Assembly (NCBI GenBank): GCA_030699055.1
Contig: JAUYKX010000270.1
Span: 1 to 7,538 of the forward strand
Origin: Candidatus Nanopelagicales bacterium
GTDB taxonomy: Bacteria; Actinomycetota; Actinomycetes; S36-B12; UBA10799
DNA: 7,538 bases
Direction of reading: 5' to 3'
The notes beneath the pieces were generated by a model. The model had not been told where the DNA came from, did not search any database, and was given only the letters and a program-made list of their open reading frames with translations. Of the stretch, positions 7,044 through 7,538 are shown in pieces (the first letter of the stretch is position 1; each line of letters begins with the position of its first letter). The position numbers and the translations under genes were made by a program.

Positions 7044-7538
7044 TCAGCCTGCGGATCGAACGAACACGCGCAGTGCGGCCGGTTCAACCCAAATCCGCGC
7101 CGGGGCTGGTCCGACCCGCTCGCCGTCGGCATAGATGAGCTGGCCCGGAGCAACGACATCGAGATGCTGGGTCCGGTACTGGTACACGTATGGCTGGTTG
7201 ACGTGGGTTCCCTTGAAGACGCCCGGGAATGACCGAATGAAGGTCAGTTTCGAAACAGCCCCCAGCACCGTCACATCGAGCAGCCCGTCATCGAGTTTGG
7301 CGTCGGGACAGACTTTCATCCCTCCGCCGTAGGAGATGCCATTGCCGACAGCCACCAGCATTGCCCGCTGTCGTACCGTCTGGTCATCCATGACCAACTC
7401 GTATTCCACCGGTTTGAAGATCTGAAGCTCGCGCAGGGTGGCGACCAGGTAACGCGCCTGACCCTTTGGCCAGGTCATCTGGTTCGCGCGTTCGGTGACC
7501 TCTGAATCGAACCCAGCCGACAGCACGCCCATGAACCA
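7044..7538 (-). CDS. Diacylglycerol kinase-family lipid kinase, C-terminal part; 5' end beyond right edge
   Basis: The visible 164 residues are the C-terminal domain of a DagK/YegS/sphingosine-kinase-like lipid kinase, which would phosphorylate diacylglycerol or a related lipid at the cytoplasmic membrane surface. The visible part opens with WFMGVLSAGFDSEVTERAN, matching the family's N-x-x-G-x-GFDA-x-V region. It contains VAVGNGISYGGGMKVCPDA, followed by LDDGLLDV, the conserved NGxxxGGGM...P.A...DG.LDV signature of the C-terminal beta domain. It ends with YADGE and a short strand rich in Val and Arg. The frame stays open to the right edge, so the ATP-binding GGDGT half, expected to be about 130-140 residues, lies outside; the internal ATG at 7532 is not the start. 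The stop is 3 nt before helY, indicating one operon. Which lipid is used cannot be told from this half. Confidence 0.88.
   Translation of the reverse strand, partial: WFMGVLSAGFDSEVTERANQMTWPKGQARYLVATLRELQIFKPVEYELVMDDQTVRQRAMLVAVGNGISYGGGMKVCPDAKLDDGLLDVTVLGAVSKLTFIRSFPGVFKGTHVNQPYVYQYRTQHLDVVAPGQLIYADGERVGPAPARIWVEPAALRVFVRSAG

Overview
The window is high-GC DNA carrying six protein genes, all on the minus strand and packed with very little non-coding sequence. The gene content points to an actinobacterium: a HelY-type Ski2-like helicase very close in motif content to mycobacterial HelY, separate lnt and ppm1 genes in tandem, and a secreted M15-like protein of the type common in actinomycetes. 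I cannot name a genus from the sequence alone.

In transcription order (right to left): (1) the C-terminal part of a diacylglycerol kinase-family lipid kinase, cut by the right edge (7538-7044); (2) a 918-aa HelY-like DEVH-box helicase (7040-4284), starting 3 nt after the kinase stop; (3) a 255-aa secreted protein with a D-Ala-D-Ala carboxypeptidase-like (M15) domain (4184-3417), followed at once by a perfect 9-bp hairpin (3388-3410) that may be a terminator; (4) a 387-aa acyl-CoA dehydrogenase (3290-2127); (5) apolipoprotein N-acyltransferase Lnt, 511 aa with a TTG start (2124-589), only 2 nt after the dehydrogenase; (6) the N-terminal 164 residues of polyprenol-phosphate mannose synthase Ppm1 (494 to the left edge).

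The genes probably form two transcription units. The first is kinase-helicase, possibly with the M15-like gene, ending at the hairpin. The second is acyl-CoA dehydrogenase-lnt-ppm1. Lnt adds the N-linked acyl chain to lipoproteins, and Ppm1 makes the lipid-linked mannose donor used for glycolipids and protein mannosylation, so the left half is mostly a cell-envelope lipid module. The tight coupling of an acyl-CoA dehydrogenase to lnt is the least ordinary feature.

No tRNA, rRNA, CRISPR array, insertion sequence or prophage signature was seen. No stretch over 300 bases lacks a gene: the gaps are 495-588, 2125-2126, 3291-3416, 4185-4283 and 7041-7043. Overall this is a housekeeping region; I do not see evidence for a wholly new system.
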